Source of the DNA: Mycobacteroides franklinii
Lineage (GTDB): Bacteria > Actinomycetota > Actinomycetes > Mycobacteriales > Mycobacteriaceae
DNA length: 64,000 nt
Direction: 5' to 3'
Assembly (NCBI RefSeq): GCF_002013895.1
Contig: NZ_MAFQ01000001.1
Coordinates: 496,001-560,000, forward strand
The notes beneath the pieces were generated by a model. That model saw only the letters and a program-made list of their open reading frames with translations. It did no database searches and was not told where the DNA came from. Position 1 is the stretch's first letter; each line of letters starts with the position of its first letter. The position numbers and the translations under genes are program-made. Below, piece after piece: positions 24,864 to 34,368 of the stretch.

Positions 24864-26699
24864 TCAGTTCATTCGGTACGGGTAGTTGGCGACAATCGCG
24901 TCGGTGCGATCAATCAGGTTTGCGGTCAACACAATTCCCGTCTGATTGTGCAGGATCTGGTGCCAGCGGCGCTTGGTCTTGATCTCCGTGATGAGCACCG
25001 TCACCTGGCGGCCGTCGCACTGACGTTTCTTGACGTACTCGACCAGCGGAGTGACCAGTGAGCGGTGTTTGGTGGGCAGGACCACGAGCTCTAGCCCCGG
25101 ATTCCATTCCTCCCAGCGCTTGGTAATCGCTTCGGCCTTCTGGTCGGTGCGGCTGATGATGACCGGGACTACCTCACCCCCGAGATGTAGCGCCGCCTCC
25201 AGGAGCTGGACGGTGCGCTTGTTGATGTCATCGATCGGCACGATCACCAGCGGCGTCTGATCCGGCGGGTTAGGGGTGAGGGCCGGCAATTCGTCGAGGG
25301 CCAGTTCGCGTTTCACGCCCTGGTAGTAGTTCTCGGTACGCCCGAACAGTAGAACCAGTGACGGGATGATGATGAGGAGAACCCAGGCGCCCTCGGTGAA
25401 CTTGCTGACGAAGAACACCACCATCGCGATGGCGGACAGTACCGCGCCGAACCCGTTGAGTGCGGCCTTCCACTGCCAGCCGGTTGTGCGAGCGCCAAAC
25501 CAGTGCTTGACCAATCCGGCTTGGCTGATGGTGAATCCGATGAAGACACCGATCGCGAAGAGTGGCAGCAGCCGGTGGGTGTCGGCATCACTCGCGACGA
25601 GAATGATCGCGGAAAACAGTGCCAGGGCAATGACGCCGTAGCGGTAGACCGGCTTCTCGGCCCGCAGCCCGAACAGGTGCGGCATCCGGTCGTCCTTGGC
25701 CAGCAAACTCATCAGCACGGGCAGTCCGCCGAAACTGGTGTTGGCGGCGAATCCGAGGATCAGTGCGACGGTGACGTTGGTGACGTAGAACGGCCATCCG
25801 GTGCCGAACGCCGCAGCAGACAGCTGCGCCAGAATGGTGACGTCGCCGCGGGGGACCACGTGATGGGCCTTGATGAGGACGCTGAGCCCGATCAACATCA
25901 GACCCAACAGGATTCCGAGCGCAACTTCGGTGTTCTGGGCCCGCTTGATGGCGGGTGTCTTGAACGCGGGGACGCCGTTGGCGATCGCCTCGACACCTGT
26001 CAAGGAGGAACAGCCTGCCGCGAAGGCCTTCAGAACCAGGATGATTCCCAGCGCGCTCATCGGCTCGACGGGGCCGAGATCCTTGCCGATGACGGCCACC
26101 GGCGTGGAGTGCATCAGGCCAAAGACGATCACCGCGATGATGCAGACGATGAACAGTAACGTCGGCAGCATCAGTACTTTGGCCGACTCGCTGATCCCGA
26201 TCAGGTTGATCACCGTCAGGATCGCCAGGCCGATCAACGTGATGGACAACAGATGCGGCGCCAGCGAGGGAAAGGCGCTCGCCAGGCTCGCCGCACCCGC
26301 GGCAAGGCTCACCGCGACGGTCAACACGTAGTCGACGACCAAGCTCGCTGCCGCCAACAGGCTGGCGCCGCGGCCTAGATCCTTCTTGGCGACGGCGTAC
26401 GAGCCGCCGCCTTCGGGATGTACGGCGATCACCTGTCGGTAGGAGAACACCAGCACGATCAACAGCACGGTGATGGCGATGGCCACCGGGAGGGTGAAGG
26501 AGATGGCGCCGACCCCGCCGGCGATCAAGGCCAGCACGATGGCCTCGGGGCCGTATGCGACCGAGGAGAGCGCGTCGAGGGAGAGCGCCGCGAGTCCGCC
26601 TACGGCGGTCAGTTTGTGGGCGTCGTCCTTGAGGACCCGGCGCAGCCGGGGGTCGGCTACGCGCTGCGGTCTGGGCTTGGTGGGAGGGGCTGAAACCAC
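24864..26699 (-). CDS. KimA-like APC-superfamily transporter
   Basis: Membrane transporter of ~611 residues with 12 predicted spans followed by a ~150-residue cytosolic domain. DAHKLTAVGGLAALSLDALSSVAYGPEAI at the N-terminus and the long hydrophilic tail (VIVPIDDINKRTVQLLEAA...) are typical of KimA/YdaO-type K+ importers rather than amino-acid permeases, though the family annotation is often amino acid permease. Length agrees with KimA (about 607). The start is unclear: GTG 26699 is favoured by homology; the frame is open to ATG 26798. No c-di-AMP riboswitch was recognised upstream. Substrate K+ is inference. Confidence 0.85.
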   Translation of the reverse strand: MVSAPPTKPRPQRVADPRLRRVLKDDAHKLTAVGGLAALSLDALSSVAYGPEAIVLALIAGGVGAISFTLPVAIAITVLLIVLVFSYRQVIAVHPEGGGSYAVAKKDLGRGASLLAAASLVVDYVLTVAVSLAAGAASLASAFPSLAPHLLSITLIGLAILTVINLIGISESAKVLMLPTLLFIVCIIAVIVFGLMHSTPVAVIGKDLGPVEPMSALGIILVLKAFAAGCSSLTGVEAIANGVPAFKTPAIKRAQNTEVALGILLGLMLIGLSVLIKAHHVVPRGDVTILAQLSAAAFGTGWPFYVTNVTVALILGFAANTSFGGLPVLMSLLAKDDRMPHLFGLRAEKPVYRYGVIALALFSAIILVASDADTHRLLPLFAIGVFIGFTISQAGLVKHWFGARTTGWQWKAALNGFGAVLSAIAMVVFFVSKFTEGAWVLLIIIPSLVLLFGRTENYYQGVKRELALDELPALTPNPPDQTPLVIVPIDDINKRTVQLLEAALHLGGEVVPVIISRTDQKAEAITKRWEEWNPGLELVVLPTKHRSLVTPLVEYVKKRQCDGRQVTVLITEIKTKRRWHQILHNQTGIVLTANLIDRTDAIVANYPYRMN

Positions 26700-26856
26700 C
26701 GGGGGAGAATAGGCACAGACATGGCCGTTTTCGTGGTTCTTTACGCAATCTTGAGGCCCTGAACATGGTGGTGCCCGGCAGTGCGACAGTGGTGTCAATC
26801 ACGATGACATCGGCGAACCTATGTCCAATGAGGTCAACGGATGTAGACTCACCCGC

Positions 26857-27198
26857 ATGAAGGGACTCAGTCTTACTGCGATGATCGCGATGGGTGCGGG
26901 TGCTGCGGCGATCGCCATGGCCTCCCCGGCACACGCCGACGATGTCAGCTTCAACGAGACGTTGCACTCCTACGGCATCTACGCGCCGCCGGACAAGACT
27001 GCTTACCTCGGCAAGATCGCGTGCCACCGGCTGGACACCGGCCTGGACAAGGACGCCTACCAGTCCACCGATTTCCTGGCCAAGAACCTTGACCGGAAGA
27101 GTTCCACCGAGCAGAAGTGGCAGTTCCTGTCCGCGTCCATCGACGAGTACTGCCCGGAGCAGCGGCCCGTTCTGGAACGCGCCGCCAACCGCACCTAA
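26857..27198 (+). CDS. Secreted DUF732 protein
   Basis: Exported protein of 113 residues. A signal peptide (MKGLSLTAMIAMGAGAAAIA, cleavage near AHA-DD) precedes a DUF732 domain with paired cysteines (KIACHRLD, DEYCPEQ). DUF732 is a mycobacterial family of small secreted proteins without known activity. TAGACT (26844-26849) lies 7 nt before ATG 26857, suggesting a leaderless transcript. A second DUF732 gene lies at 41907-42251. Confidence 0.85.
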   Translation: MKGLSLTAMIAMGAGAAAIAMASPAHADDVSFNETLHSYGIYAPPDKTAYLGKIACHRLDTGLDKDAYQSTDFLAKNLDRKSSTEQKWQFLSASIDEYCPEQRPVLERAANRT

Positions 27199-27205
27199 GC
27201 CGGTT

Positions 27206-27242
27206 CGTTCTTAACCGCGCTCAGCGAGCGCGGTTAAGAACG
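27206..27242. terminator. Hairpin terminator overlapping the cysNC stop
   Basis: A perfect 17-bp stem, CGTTCTTAACCGCGCTC (27206-27222) / GAGCGCGGTTAAGAACG (27226-27242), with a 3-nt loop. It lies between converging DUF732 and cysNC genes, and its right arm encodes the last residues of CysNC. Confidence 0.75.
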
Positions 27243-29098
27243 TCGAGTACCTGTGCCACCAGCTCGTCGATATCGGCCCCGGTGGTGTCCAGGATGAGCT
27301 CAGGATTCTCCGGAGCTTCATAGGGTGCCTCGACACCCGTCAAACCCTTCAACTCACCCGCGCGGGCCCGCGCATACAGCCCCTTAGGGTCTCGTTTCTC
27401 GCATTCGGCCAGCGGTGTGGCGATATACACCTCGATGAACGGCAGCTTCGCCGCGGCATTGATGCTGCGTGCGGTCTCGCGGTCGGAGCGCAGCGGCGAT
27501 ACAAGTGAAGCCAGGGCCACCACTCCGGCATCGGCGAACAGGCGCGTCAGGTGCGACACCCGGCGGATGTTCTCGGCGCGGTCGCCCGGAGAGAACCCGA
27601 GGTCATCGGAGAGTCCATGACGCAGGTTGTCGCCGTCGAGCAGGTACGCGACCTGCCCGGATTCCACCAGTGCGCGTTCCACCGCTACCGCAATGGTCGA
27701 CTTGCCCGATGCCGGTAGGCCGGTGAACCAGATGATCGCGCCGCGCTGCGTGGTGCTGTCCCAACGGTATTCGCGGTCCAGCGCCGACGGATGCCAGCGG
27801 ATGTCGGTACGCGAGTGCGTCTCCGGTTTGACCTCGCGCGCCTCGATGATGGTTCCGGCGCCGACGGTGTCGTTGGACGCCTCGTCGATCAGAATGAACG
27901 CGCCGCTGTCCCGGCTATCGGCGTAGGAGTCGGCCACCACGACCGAACTGGTGCGCAGGGTGACCGCGCCGATATCGTTGAGCGCCAACTCGACCGGTCC
28001 GTCGAGTTCGTCGAGTGTCTCCGGATCCAGGCGAGTATGCAGCGCCTGAACGGTGGCGCGCACGGTCCGGGTGCCCTGCTTGAGCGCCAGCCGATCTCCG
28101 GCGCGCAGCGGGCCGTTGGTGAACCAGCAGACCGTCGCATCCAGCTCGCGGGCCAGCACGGGTAACACCGCGTCTTCGGCACCGCTCACCAGCACATCGC
28201 CGCGGCCCACGTCGATATCGTCGGCCAATTCGATAGAAACCGACAGCGGAGCCACACCGGTGGAGCGGTTTTCGTCCAGGGTGTCGACCACCGTCACCGT
28301 TGATCGGGTTCCCGAGGGTAGGTTCACCACCTGATCTCCGACGCTGAGCGTGCCCGCGGCCAGCCGGCCGGTGTATCGGCGACGCTGTTCTGCGGTGGGG
28401 CGCGAGACCCACTGCACCGGCAGGCGCAGCTTGGCGGCCTCGGGCTGCGGGGGCGAAAGCTCCACGCCTTCAAGGTATTCGAGCAAGGTCGGTCCCGAGT
28501 ACCAGGGTGTGTTCTCGGAGCGGTGCACCACGTTGTCGCCGTGCTTGGCGGCGATCGGAATGACCGTGATGTCCACCTTGCCGAGTCGGTCGGCCAGTAG
28601 ATGCAGCTCGCGATCGACCTCCGCGAACCGCTGTGCATCGAAGTCGACCAGGTCAATCTTGTTCACCGCTGCCACGAAGTGCTTGATACCCAACACCTTT
28701 GCGATACGGGCGTGGCGGCGGGTTTGACGCAGCACCCCGGCTCGCGCGTCGACCAGCAGGATCGCCACATGGGCGTTGGAGGCGCCGGTGAACATGTTGC
28801 GGGTGTAACGCTCGTGGCCGGGGGTGTCGGCCAGGATGTAGCTACGGCTTTCGGTGGAGAAGAACCGGTATGCCACATCGATCGTGATGCCCTGTTCGCG
28901 TTCGGCGCGCAGGCCATCGGAAAGCGCTGCGAGGTCGGCGTTTCCCTCGTCGTCGGTGACGGCTTCCAGATGGTCGACCGGCAGGCTGTCGGTGTCGTGC
29001 AGCAGCCGCCCGATGAGCGTGCTTTTGCCGTCGTCCACGGAACCGGCCGTGGCGATGCGCAGTAGTTGGCGGGTATCCACCGCGGTGTGGGTGCTCAT
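27221..29098 (-). CDS. cysNC: Bifunctional sulfate adenylyltransferase subunit 1 / APS kinase
   Basis: Fused CysN-CysC protein of 625 residues. The N-terminal part is the GTPase that, with CysD, makes APS: Walker A GSVDDGKST, DTPGHERYTRNM and NKID are present. The C-terminal ~170 residues are APS kinase (GLPASGKSTIA, LDGDNLRHGL, LVSPLRSDRE), forming PAPS. It overlaps the end of cysD by one base (TGATG), so the two are translationally coupled, and with stf0 upstream they form one operon. The 3' end carries a strong hairpin. The fused form is typical of mycobacteria (Rv1286). Confidence 0.96.
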   Translation of the reverse strand: MSTHTAVDTRQLLRIATAGSVDDGKSTLIGRLLHDTDSLPVDHLEAVTDDEGNADLAALSDGLRAEREQGITIDVAYRFFSTESRSYILADTPGHERYTRNMFTGASNAHVAILLVDARAGVLRQTRRHARIAKVLGIKHFVAAVNKIDLVDFDAQRFAEVDRELHLLADRLGKVDITVIPIAAKHGDNVVHRSENTPWYSGPTLLEYLEGVELSPPQPEAAKLRLPVQWVSRPTAEQRRRYTGRLAAGTLSVGDQVVNLPSGTRSTVTVVDTLDENRSTGVAPLSVSIELADDIDVGRGDVLVSGAEDAVLPVLARELDATVCWFTNGPLRAGDRLALKQGTRTVRATVQALHTRLDPETLDELDGPVELALNDIGAVTLRTSSVVVADSYADSRDSGAFILIDEASNDTVGAGTIIEAREVKPETHSRTDIRWHPSALDREYRWDSTTQRGAIIWFTGLPASGKSTIAVAVERALVESGQVAYLLDGDNLRHGLSDDLGFSPGDRAENIRRVSHLTRLFADAGVVALASLVSPLRSDRETARSINAAAKLPFIEVYIATPLAECEKRDPKGLYARARAGELKGLTGVEAPYEAPENPELILDTTGADIDELVAQVLDVLNRAR

Positions 29099-30024
29099 CA
29101 GAAGTAGCCCTCTCGTTTCCGGTCTTCCATGGCGGCTACGGACGTGCGGTCGTCGGCGCGGGTCTCACCGCGCTCGGACACGGTGGCCGCGGAGATCTCC
29201 GCGATCACCCCTTCGATCTCGGTGGCCTGGGAACGCACGGCGCCGGTGATGGTCATATCGCCGACAGTGCGGTAACGCACCCATTCAGTGGCGGCTGTCT
29301 CGTCCGCAGTCGGGGTGGTGTACTCGGAGGTGGCCAGCAGAATCCCGTCACGCTCGAAGACCTCACGCTGGTGCGCGTAGTAGATCGACGGCAGCTCAAG
29401 GTCTTCCAGCTGGATGTAGCGCCAGATATCGAGTTCGGTCCAGTTGCTCAACGGGAAAACGCGCACCTGCTCACCCTTGCGGATGCGCCCGTTGTACAGC
29501 GACCACGGTTCGGGCCGCTGGGCCCGAGGATCCCACTGCCCGAACTCATCCCGGAAGCTCAGGATGCGCTCTTTGGCTCGCGCACGTTCTTCGTCGCGTC
29601 GCGCGCCACCGAATGCCGCGTCGAAACCGCCGGCCTCCAACGCATCCAACAGGGTGCGGGTCTGCTGACGGTTACGCGACGCACCCGGGCCCGGGTCGGC
29701 AACCCGTCCGGCGTCGATGGTTTCCTGCACCGAGGCGACGATCAGCTTGTGGTCGTGTCCGGTGGTGCGACGGTCACGGAATTCGATGACCTCGGGGAAG
29801 TTGTGTCCGGTGTCGACGTGCAGAACCGGGAACGGCAGTGGCGCCGGACGGAAGGCCTTCTCCGCCAGCCGCAGCAGCACGATCGAGTCCTTGCCTGCCG
29901 AGAACAGCAGCACGGGGCGTTGCAGCTCGGCGACCACCTCGCGGATGATGTGCACCGCCTCGGCCTCCAACAGCCGAAGCTCGTTGACCTGCAACAAATC
30001 TGGTGTCGTCGCGGTATCGCTCAT
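29098..30024 (-). CDS. cysD: Sulfate adenylyltransferase subunit 2
   Basis: ATP sulfurylase catalytic subunit, 308 residues, PP-loop ATP pyrophosphatase family. The loop appears as [18 protein letters not shown] near residue 42; [30 protein letters not shown] and the conserved IWRYI segment follow. It adenylates sulfate to APS with CysN supplying GTP hydrolysis. ATG 30024 overlaps the end of stf0 (ATGA), so the three genes are translated together. Assignment is secure; the unusual aspect is the neighbour. Confidence 0.96.
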   Translation of the reverse strand: MSDTATTPDLLQVNELRLLEAEAVHIIREVVAELQRPVLLFSAGKDSIVLLRLAEKAFRPAPLPFPVLHVDTGHNFPEVIEFRDRRTTGHDHKLIVASVQETIDAGRVADPGPGASRNRQQTRTLLDALEAGGFDAAFGGARRDEERARAKERILSFRDEFGQWDPRAQRPEPWSLYNGRIRKGEQVRVFPLSNWTELDIWRYIQLEDLELPSIYYAHQREVFERDGILLATSEYTTPTADETAATEWVRYRTVGDMTITGAVRSQATEIEGVIAEISAATVSERGETRADDRTSVAAMEDRKREGYF

Positions 30025-30824
30025 ACCGGCAACCCCTCTCGTTCGGCGTCGATCCGGTATCGGTCCACCCAGTCGTCGGACCGCTGATCTGCTTGTCGTT
30101 CCAGCACCGGCGGCGGCGCCAGCCGGGGGTCTTGGCCGAGTGCCTCAAGTACGGTGCCGACCACCTCGGTCAGGTTGCGCCACAGGTATGGGTACGAGAC
30201 ATCGATCGGTTGGATGTTCTCCTCGGCGAACCAGCGGCGCCATCCCGCCTCCTGGGCCTGCAGCATCGTGATGACGTGCGCGATGGCGCCGGCGTGGTAT
30301 TCGGCACGGGCGTCACGCACCGGGTCGGGGCGCCCGCGCCACACCCGGGTCTGCACCGCGCGCCAGAACGAAACCGCCTGGGACACAACGTCTGGGCGGT
30401 ACACGTGTACCAATACCGGATCGCTTCCGACGACATCGCGTATCGCGGCCAGCAGACCTTCACCGGAACGATCGGGAAGTCCCTCGGCGCGGTTCAGCAG
30501 CAGCGGGGTCTGGTTCCACATGAGCTTGCCACCCCAGATTCCGTTCGGGGTGCGCCCAACGGTGCGGATGTAATCGCGCCAGATGGTGGGCGGTGCCAGG
30601 TCGGGCTTGCCCTCGTCCAGCGGATCGAGCAGACGCAGGATCGACTCGTCCTGTGTGTCGGCGAACCATTCGCGCGGCTGCGGGGACATGCTCGTGGTCG
30701 GCAGGTACTGGAAGAACTCCTGCGGTTCACCGGCCACACCGGTCGCGCGCAGGGATTCGACCAGCAGGGTGCTGCCGCTGCGCTGGGACGCGAGCACCAG
30801 ATATGCGGTGGGATGGTCGGACAT
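30021..30824 (-). CDS. stf0: Trehalose 2-sulfotransferase Stf0 family
   Basis: PAPS-dependent sulfotransferase of 267 residues, exactly the length known for M. smegmatis Stf0, which makes trehalose-2-sulfate, the precursor of sulfolipids in M. tuberculosis. The PAPS loop is [16 protein letters not shown] at the N-terminus. [25 protein letters not shown] and WRRWF match the family. ATG 30824 is preceded by TAGGCT (30832-30837), 7 nt upstream on the minus strand, consistent with a leaderless mRNA. It overlaps cysD, so PAPS production and use are coupled. Whether a full sulfolipid pathway exists here is not visible. Confidence 0.93.
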   Translation of the reverse strand: MSDHPTAYLVLASQRSGSTLLVESLRATGVAGEPQEFFQYLPTTSMSPQPREWFADTQDESILRLLDPLDEGKPDLAPPTIWRDYIRTVGRTPNGIWGGKLMWNQTPLLLNRAEGLPDRSGEGLLAAIRDVVGSDPVLVHVYRPDVVSQAVSFWRAVQTRVWRGRPDPVRDARAEYHAGAIAHVITMLQAQEAGWRRWFAEENIQPIDVSYPYLWRNLTEVVGTVLEALGQDPRLAPPPVLERQADQRSDDWVDRYRIDAEREGLPV

Positions 30825-30831
30825 GCGCAGT

Positions 30832-30837
30832 AGCCTA
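30832..30837 (-). promoter_or_regulatory. -10 box of the stf0-cysD-cysNC operon
   Basis: TAGGCT on the minus strand ends 7 nt before the stf0 ATG, the geometry of a leaderless mycobacterial promoter. The surrounding 76 bp between stf0 and the sulfatase gene are distinctly AT-rich. Confidence 0.5.
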
Positions 30838-30900
30838 ACGGTAATTGTTTTGCATTCGAATAATTGGGTTCGCCATGAATTGCAATCACATCGAACAAAA

Positions 30901-32262
30901 CTATTGTTCGATACCGCGTTCGTCCGCAATGGCGGAACGGTTAGCTCCCGGTCTGCCGTGGATCCGTAGGAATGTCTCGGTGTACCGAGCGGAAATGCGT
31001 GTGCCCGCAAAATCAGAGGGGATCACGTCGAAGGTCTGCTCGCGCCAATCGTTCAGGCGCAGCGACAGATCGTTGGCGATGGCCTCGGACTCCTCGTTGG
31101 CGTCGAGTCCGAGCAGGTTATGTGCCTCTTCCGGGTCGGCCTGGAGGTTGTAGAGCTCGCGGTGTGGCCGAGGGCCGGTGACGTGGCTGGCGACGGCGCG
31201 GCCCGGTGGGCTGTCGGCAATGTCCCATGGAAGATCCAGAACGGGCCGTGGCGCGTAATTCTCGATATAGCTGTAATTCTTTGTCCGAATAGCTCGAATA
31301 GGGTCAAAGGAATCGTGATAAGTCTTGGTGGTAAATACCTCGGATCGGACTTCTTCAGGTTCGCCCGATGGTTTATCGATATTGCCGGCGTGGGAAACAC
31401 CCTGAATCTCTTCAGGAATGTCGATACCGAGTAGTTCCAAAAGGGTGGGCAGCAGATCGACCCCGCTGAAGAGCTCGTCGTACCGACGCGGCTCAATGGA
31501 GCGACCGCGTGGGGGCCGCACGATCAACGAGATGCCGGTGCCGGCGTCGTACAGGGTGGATTTGGCCCGTGGCAATGCCGGGCCGTGGTCGGTCATGAAG
31601 ACCACCCAGGTGCTCTGGTCCAATCCCGTCTCGGTCAATACCTCGAGCAGTTCGCCGACTTTGGCGTCGGCCACCGTGATGGAGCCGTAGAACTCGGCAA
31701 GGTCATCGCGCACCTCGGGGGTGTCGGGCAGATAGTCAGGGACATTCACCGTCTCGGCATCGGAGGGTTCATAGCGTTCCCGGGGAAAGGGGCGGTGCGT
31801 CTCGAAAAATCCAGCGGTGAGCAGAAACGGGGCAGTGGGGGAATTGCGTAACCAGCGGGTCGCATGTTCCACCACGTATTCGCAATACGAGTTGGAGACG
31901 TCGTACTCGTCGAATCCCAGCGTGGCCGGATACGCCGATTCATGCTGCATTCCGAACAGTGCTGTGTGCCAGCCCGATCCGGACAAAATGTGCGGGAGTG
32001 TGCGCACCCCGGCGCGATATTCCCAGCCGTGATGTGCCAGGCCGATAAGACCATTGCTCTGCGGATATCGCCCGGTGAAAAGGGAGCCGCGCGACGGCGA
32101 ACACAGCGGCGCGGTGGCGTGTGCGCGGGTGAACAGGATGCCTTCGGCGGCAAGCTGGTCCAGATGGGGGCTGGACACATCAGGGTGCCCGTAGACGCCC
32201 AGGTAGCGACCGAGGTCGTGCCAATGGACGATCAGAACATTGTCCCGTGACGCTTCGGCCAC
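30901..32262 (-). CDS. Type I (formylglycine) sulfatase, Rv0296c type
   Basis: Arylsulfatase-family enzyme of 453 residues. The formylglycine motif is [15 protein letters not shown] with Cys54; Asp16 in HWHDLGRY and the later MTDHGP segment are metal ligands. No signal peptide is visible, so it is probably cytosolic. Activity needs a formylglycine-generating enzyme encoded elsewhere. It ends 77 bp upstream of stf0 on the same strand, the same pairing as Rv0295c-Rv0296c. It may hydrolyse sulfated trehalose or other sulfate esters to recycle sulfate; that substrate is inference. Confidence 0.92.
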   Translation of the reverse strand: MAEASRDNVLIVHWHDLGRYLGVYGHPDVSSPHLDQLAAEGILFTRAHATAPLCSPSRGSLFTGRYPQSNGLIGLAHHGWEYRAGVRTLPHILSGSGWHTALFGMQHESAYPATLGFDEYDVSNSYCEYVVEHATRWLRNSPTAPFLLTAGFFETHRPFPRERYEPSDAETVNVPDYLPDTPEVRDDLAEFYGSITVADAKVGELLEVLTETGLDQSTWVVFMTDHGPALPRAKSTLYDAGTGISLIVRPPRGRSIEPRRYDELFSGVDLLPTLLELLGIDIPEEIQGVSHAGNIDKPSGEPEEVRSEVFTTKTYHDSFDPIRAIRTKNYSYIENYAPRPVLDLPWDIADSPPGRAVASHVTGPRPHRELYNLQADPEEAHNLLGLDANEESEAIANDLSLRLNDWREQTFDVIPSDFAGTRISARYTETFLRIHGRPGANRSAIADERGIEQ

Positions 32263-32350
32263 TGTGCTCCCTTCCCGAGGTTCAACGCTTCAGAGAACAG
32301 TGTGCCTTGCGTTTCTGGCAATCCTTCGGCTCACGGCGAACGGCTACCCC

Positions 32351-33550
32351 TCAGCGTGATCCCCAATGCCAGGGCGGTGCCTTCAGTGGCTCGAGTCCCA
32401 CGATCTGGGTCTCGCCCCAATCTTTGACGAGTTCAAGTCGCACCGCCGTCCCTGCATCGTCGAATCGGTCGTGCTCACCCGCGAGGACGTCGCGCAATGG
32501 GCGGGCGGCAAGGTGATCCAGCAGGGCGCGTGCATGGGTGATCACCACCACCTGAGTTTTGGCGGCAGCGGCCCGAATGAGCGTTGCGAGCGGAGCGATG
32601 AGGTCGGGGTGCAGGGAGGTCTCGGGTTCGTTGAGCACCATCAGCGGCGGCGGCTCGGGACTGAGCAGCGCAGCGGCCCAGAGCAGGAAGCGCAGGGTGC
32701 CATCGGACAATTCCGCCGCCCGCAGCGGCCGCAGCATGCCGGGCTGCTGCACCTGAAGATCGAACATCCCCTCACTGACGGCCACCGCGACCGACGCACC
32801 ATCAAAGGCGGCGGCGACGGCCGTGTCCAAGGTGTCGCTGCGCGTCTCGATGATGGTCTGGATGGCTGCCGCCAAATCGCTGCCGTCATTCGACAACACC
32901 GTTGTCCGCGTGCCGATCTGACGTTGACGTGCCGGTGCGAGCGCGTCGACGCGAAATCCGTCGTAGAACCTCCAGCCGCGGAGTGTGTCCCTGACAGCAC
33001 CCAGTTCCGGGAATTTGTCGGGGAATTCGGAGAGCACGCTGCGATGCGTCGGTAGCGAGCGGCTGAATCCCTCGAATCCGCGCCCCGAATCCGGGCGAGC
33101 TTCTACCACCGGGCGAGTTCTTCGCACCAGGGTCGCGCTGGGGCGAAGGGACCGTCCGGTAAAGACGATCTCACGCTTGATCTCCGGATCGCGCCCGAAC
33201 GCGGATTCGCTGGGTATCGGCAGGCCGAGATCGACGAGATAGCCGAAATCGGTTGATGCATAACCTAACTCAATTGACACTGGGCGAGTGCGCCTGGTGG
33301 GCTGGACGGCTCCGGTGCGGCGCGCGCCTTTGAGGTTCTCGGGCCCGGCCCACATGGCCGATTCCAGGCCGCCCTGCCGTGCCAGTGAGCCGATGATCTC
33401 GCCGCGGCCGCAATCGGCCAGTAGCTGCAAGGCTCGGTAGAGCGATGACTTTCCGGTGCCGTTGGCGCCGGTGACGACCGTCAGTTGGGCAAGTGGCAGT
33501 ACAAGATCGCGCAGCGATCGATATCCCCGCACGGCGACGGTTGTCAACAC
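32351..33550 (-). CDS. AAA-type (AAA_21/RecF-like) ATPase
   Basis: SMC/RecF-like P-loop ATPase of 399 residues. Walker A is TGANGTGKSSLYRALQLL near the N-terminus; the signature and Walker B appear as LSDGTLRFLLWAAALL and LMVLNEPETSLHPDL, and VVITHARALLDHL is the switch His. This is the predicted-ATPase family seen in many actinobacteria, some of whose relatives work with TOPRIM nucleases in phage defence. No nuclease or second component is adjacent, so a defence role is not supported. It is divergent from a lipoprotein gene. Confidence 0.85.
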   Translation of the reverse strand: MLTTVAVRGYRSLRDLVLPLAQLTVVTGANGTGKSSLYRALQLLADCGRGEIIGSLARQGGLESAMWAGPENLKGARRTGAVQPTRRTRPVSIELGYASTDFGYLVDLGLPIPSESAFGRDPEIKREIVFTGRSLRPSATLVRRTRPVVEARPDSGRGFEGFSRSLPTHRSVLSEFPDKFPELGAVRDTLRGWRFYDGFRVDALAPARQRQIGTRTTVLSNDGSDLAAAIQTIIETRSDTLDTAVAAAFDGASVAVAVSEGMFDLQVQQPGMLRPLRAAELSDGTLRFLLWAAALLSPEPPPLMVLNEPETSLHPDLIAPLATLIRAAAAKTQVVVITHARALLDHLAARPLRDVLAGEHDRFDDAGTAVRLELVKDWGETQIVGLEPLKAPPWHWGSR

Positions 33551-33598
33551 GGGGCCAGGTTAGCCGGGGGTGCCGACAAGTGGCGATACGCTGCGACT

Positions 33599-34315
33599 GT
33601 GTTCCAGCGGATGCTGATGGCGATTGCGGTACTGCTGTGTCTCACGGGAGTTTCGGCATGCCGGACGGGCGCCGATTCTCTTGCACAGTGCCGGAACGTC
33701 TTCAGTCAAATGGATGCGAAGAATTGTCAGCTCACCTCGGCCGATTCGGTAGGGCTCCGATTCGAGAAATGGGTGGTTGGCACGTCCGCTCAGATTCGCA
33801 TCTTCACCCGAAGCGGGATCATGGTGCAAACGGTCAGCTCGAAGATCGAGGGTTCCGCCGAGTCAGGTGTCATGCTCCTGCGAGATCTGGACGGCGACGG
33901 CCGCGACGAGTTGCTCCTTTCACTGGACACCGGTGGTGCGCACCCGAATTCGCAGTGGGCGTTGTGGCGCACGACCGGCGATTCCACGCAGTTCCGCGCG
34001 GTTCGTACCGGGATGCCGGACGACATCATGCATCGCGAGGGAGCGTTGTTCGGCAGCTCCTTCTGGCAGGTGGGGGATGGACTCGTCGCGGAGTACGGGA
34101 CGGGTCCCACGCGCAGCTGGCTGACGCGGATCTACACATTCGAGGGGAGCCAGTTGGTTCCTATCGTGTCGGTTCAGAACGATGGATTTCGGTTGGACGG
34201 CAGCATGAGTCGGTGTCGGTTGGAGAAGGTGTACGACCTTGCGCGCATCGGTCTTACGGCAGACGAGGCACGGGATCGTTTCTGCGCCGCCACCGAAGAG
34301 CGTCAACGGCGTTAG
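33599..34315 (+). CDS. Putative lipoprotein
   Basis: Protein of 238 residues with a lipoprotein signal: hydrophobic core MLMAIAVLLCLTGVSAC with lipobox VSAC. The mature part has no clear family but a DLDGDGRDELLLS segment looks like an EF-hand or FG-GAP-type calcium loop. GTG 33599 is preceded by TACGCT (33587-33592), 6 nt upstream, so the mRNA may be leaderless; upstream in-frame starts would overlap the ATPase gene. Function unknown. Confidence 0.75.
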   Translation: MFQRMLMAIAVLLCLTGVSACRTGADSLAQCRNVFSQMDAKNCQLTSADSVGLRFEKWVVGTSAQIRIFTRSGIMVQTVSSKIEGSAESGVMLLRDLDGDGRDELLLSLDTGGAHPNSQWALWRTTGDSTQFRAVRTGMPDDIMHREGALFGSSFWQVGDGLVAEYGTGPTRSWLTRIYTFEGSQLVPIVSVQNDGFRLDGSMSRCRLEKVYDLARIGLTADEARDRFCAATEERQRR

Positions 34316-34368
34316 ATCACCCGGTTCTGTGCCTCGAGAGTGTTCGGTGTTCGGTACCATCACCCCGC

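Noticed and set aside
26700..26856. ydaO-type c-di-AMP riboswitch upstream of the KimA-like gene
   Set aside because: No recognisable conserved core or stems by eye; only short spacing to the divergent DUF732 gene.
25588..27027. 479-codon frame overlapping the APC transporter
   Set aside because: Arg/Pro-rich translation with no domain; the KimA-like protein occupies the other frame.
32351..33550. ATPase half of an OLD/AAA phage-defence system
   Set aside because: No TOPRIM nuclease or partner gene adjacent; neighbours are a sulfatase and a lipoprotein.
33493..34368. Long open frame running through the lipoprotein region into the secreted protein
   Set aside because: Only the part from 34369 shows a signal peptide and start; the upstream part is a frame shadow of the lipoprotein gene at 33599.
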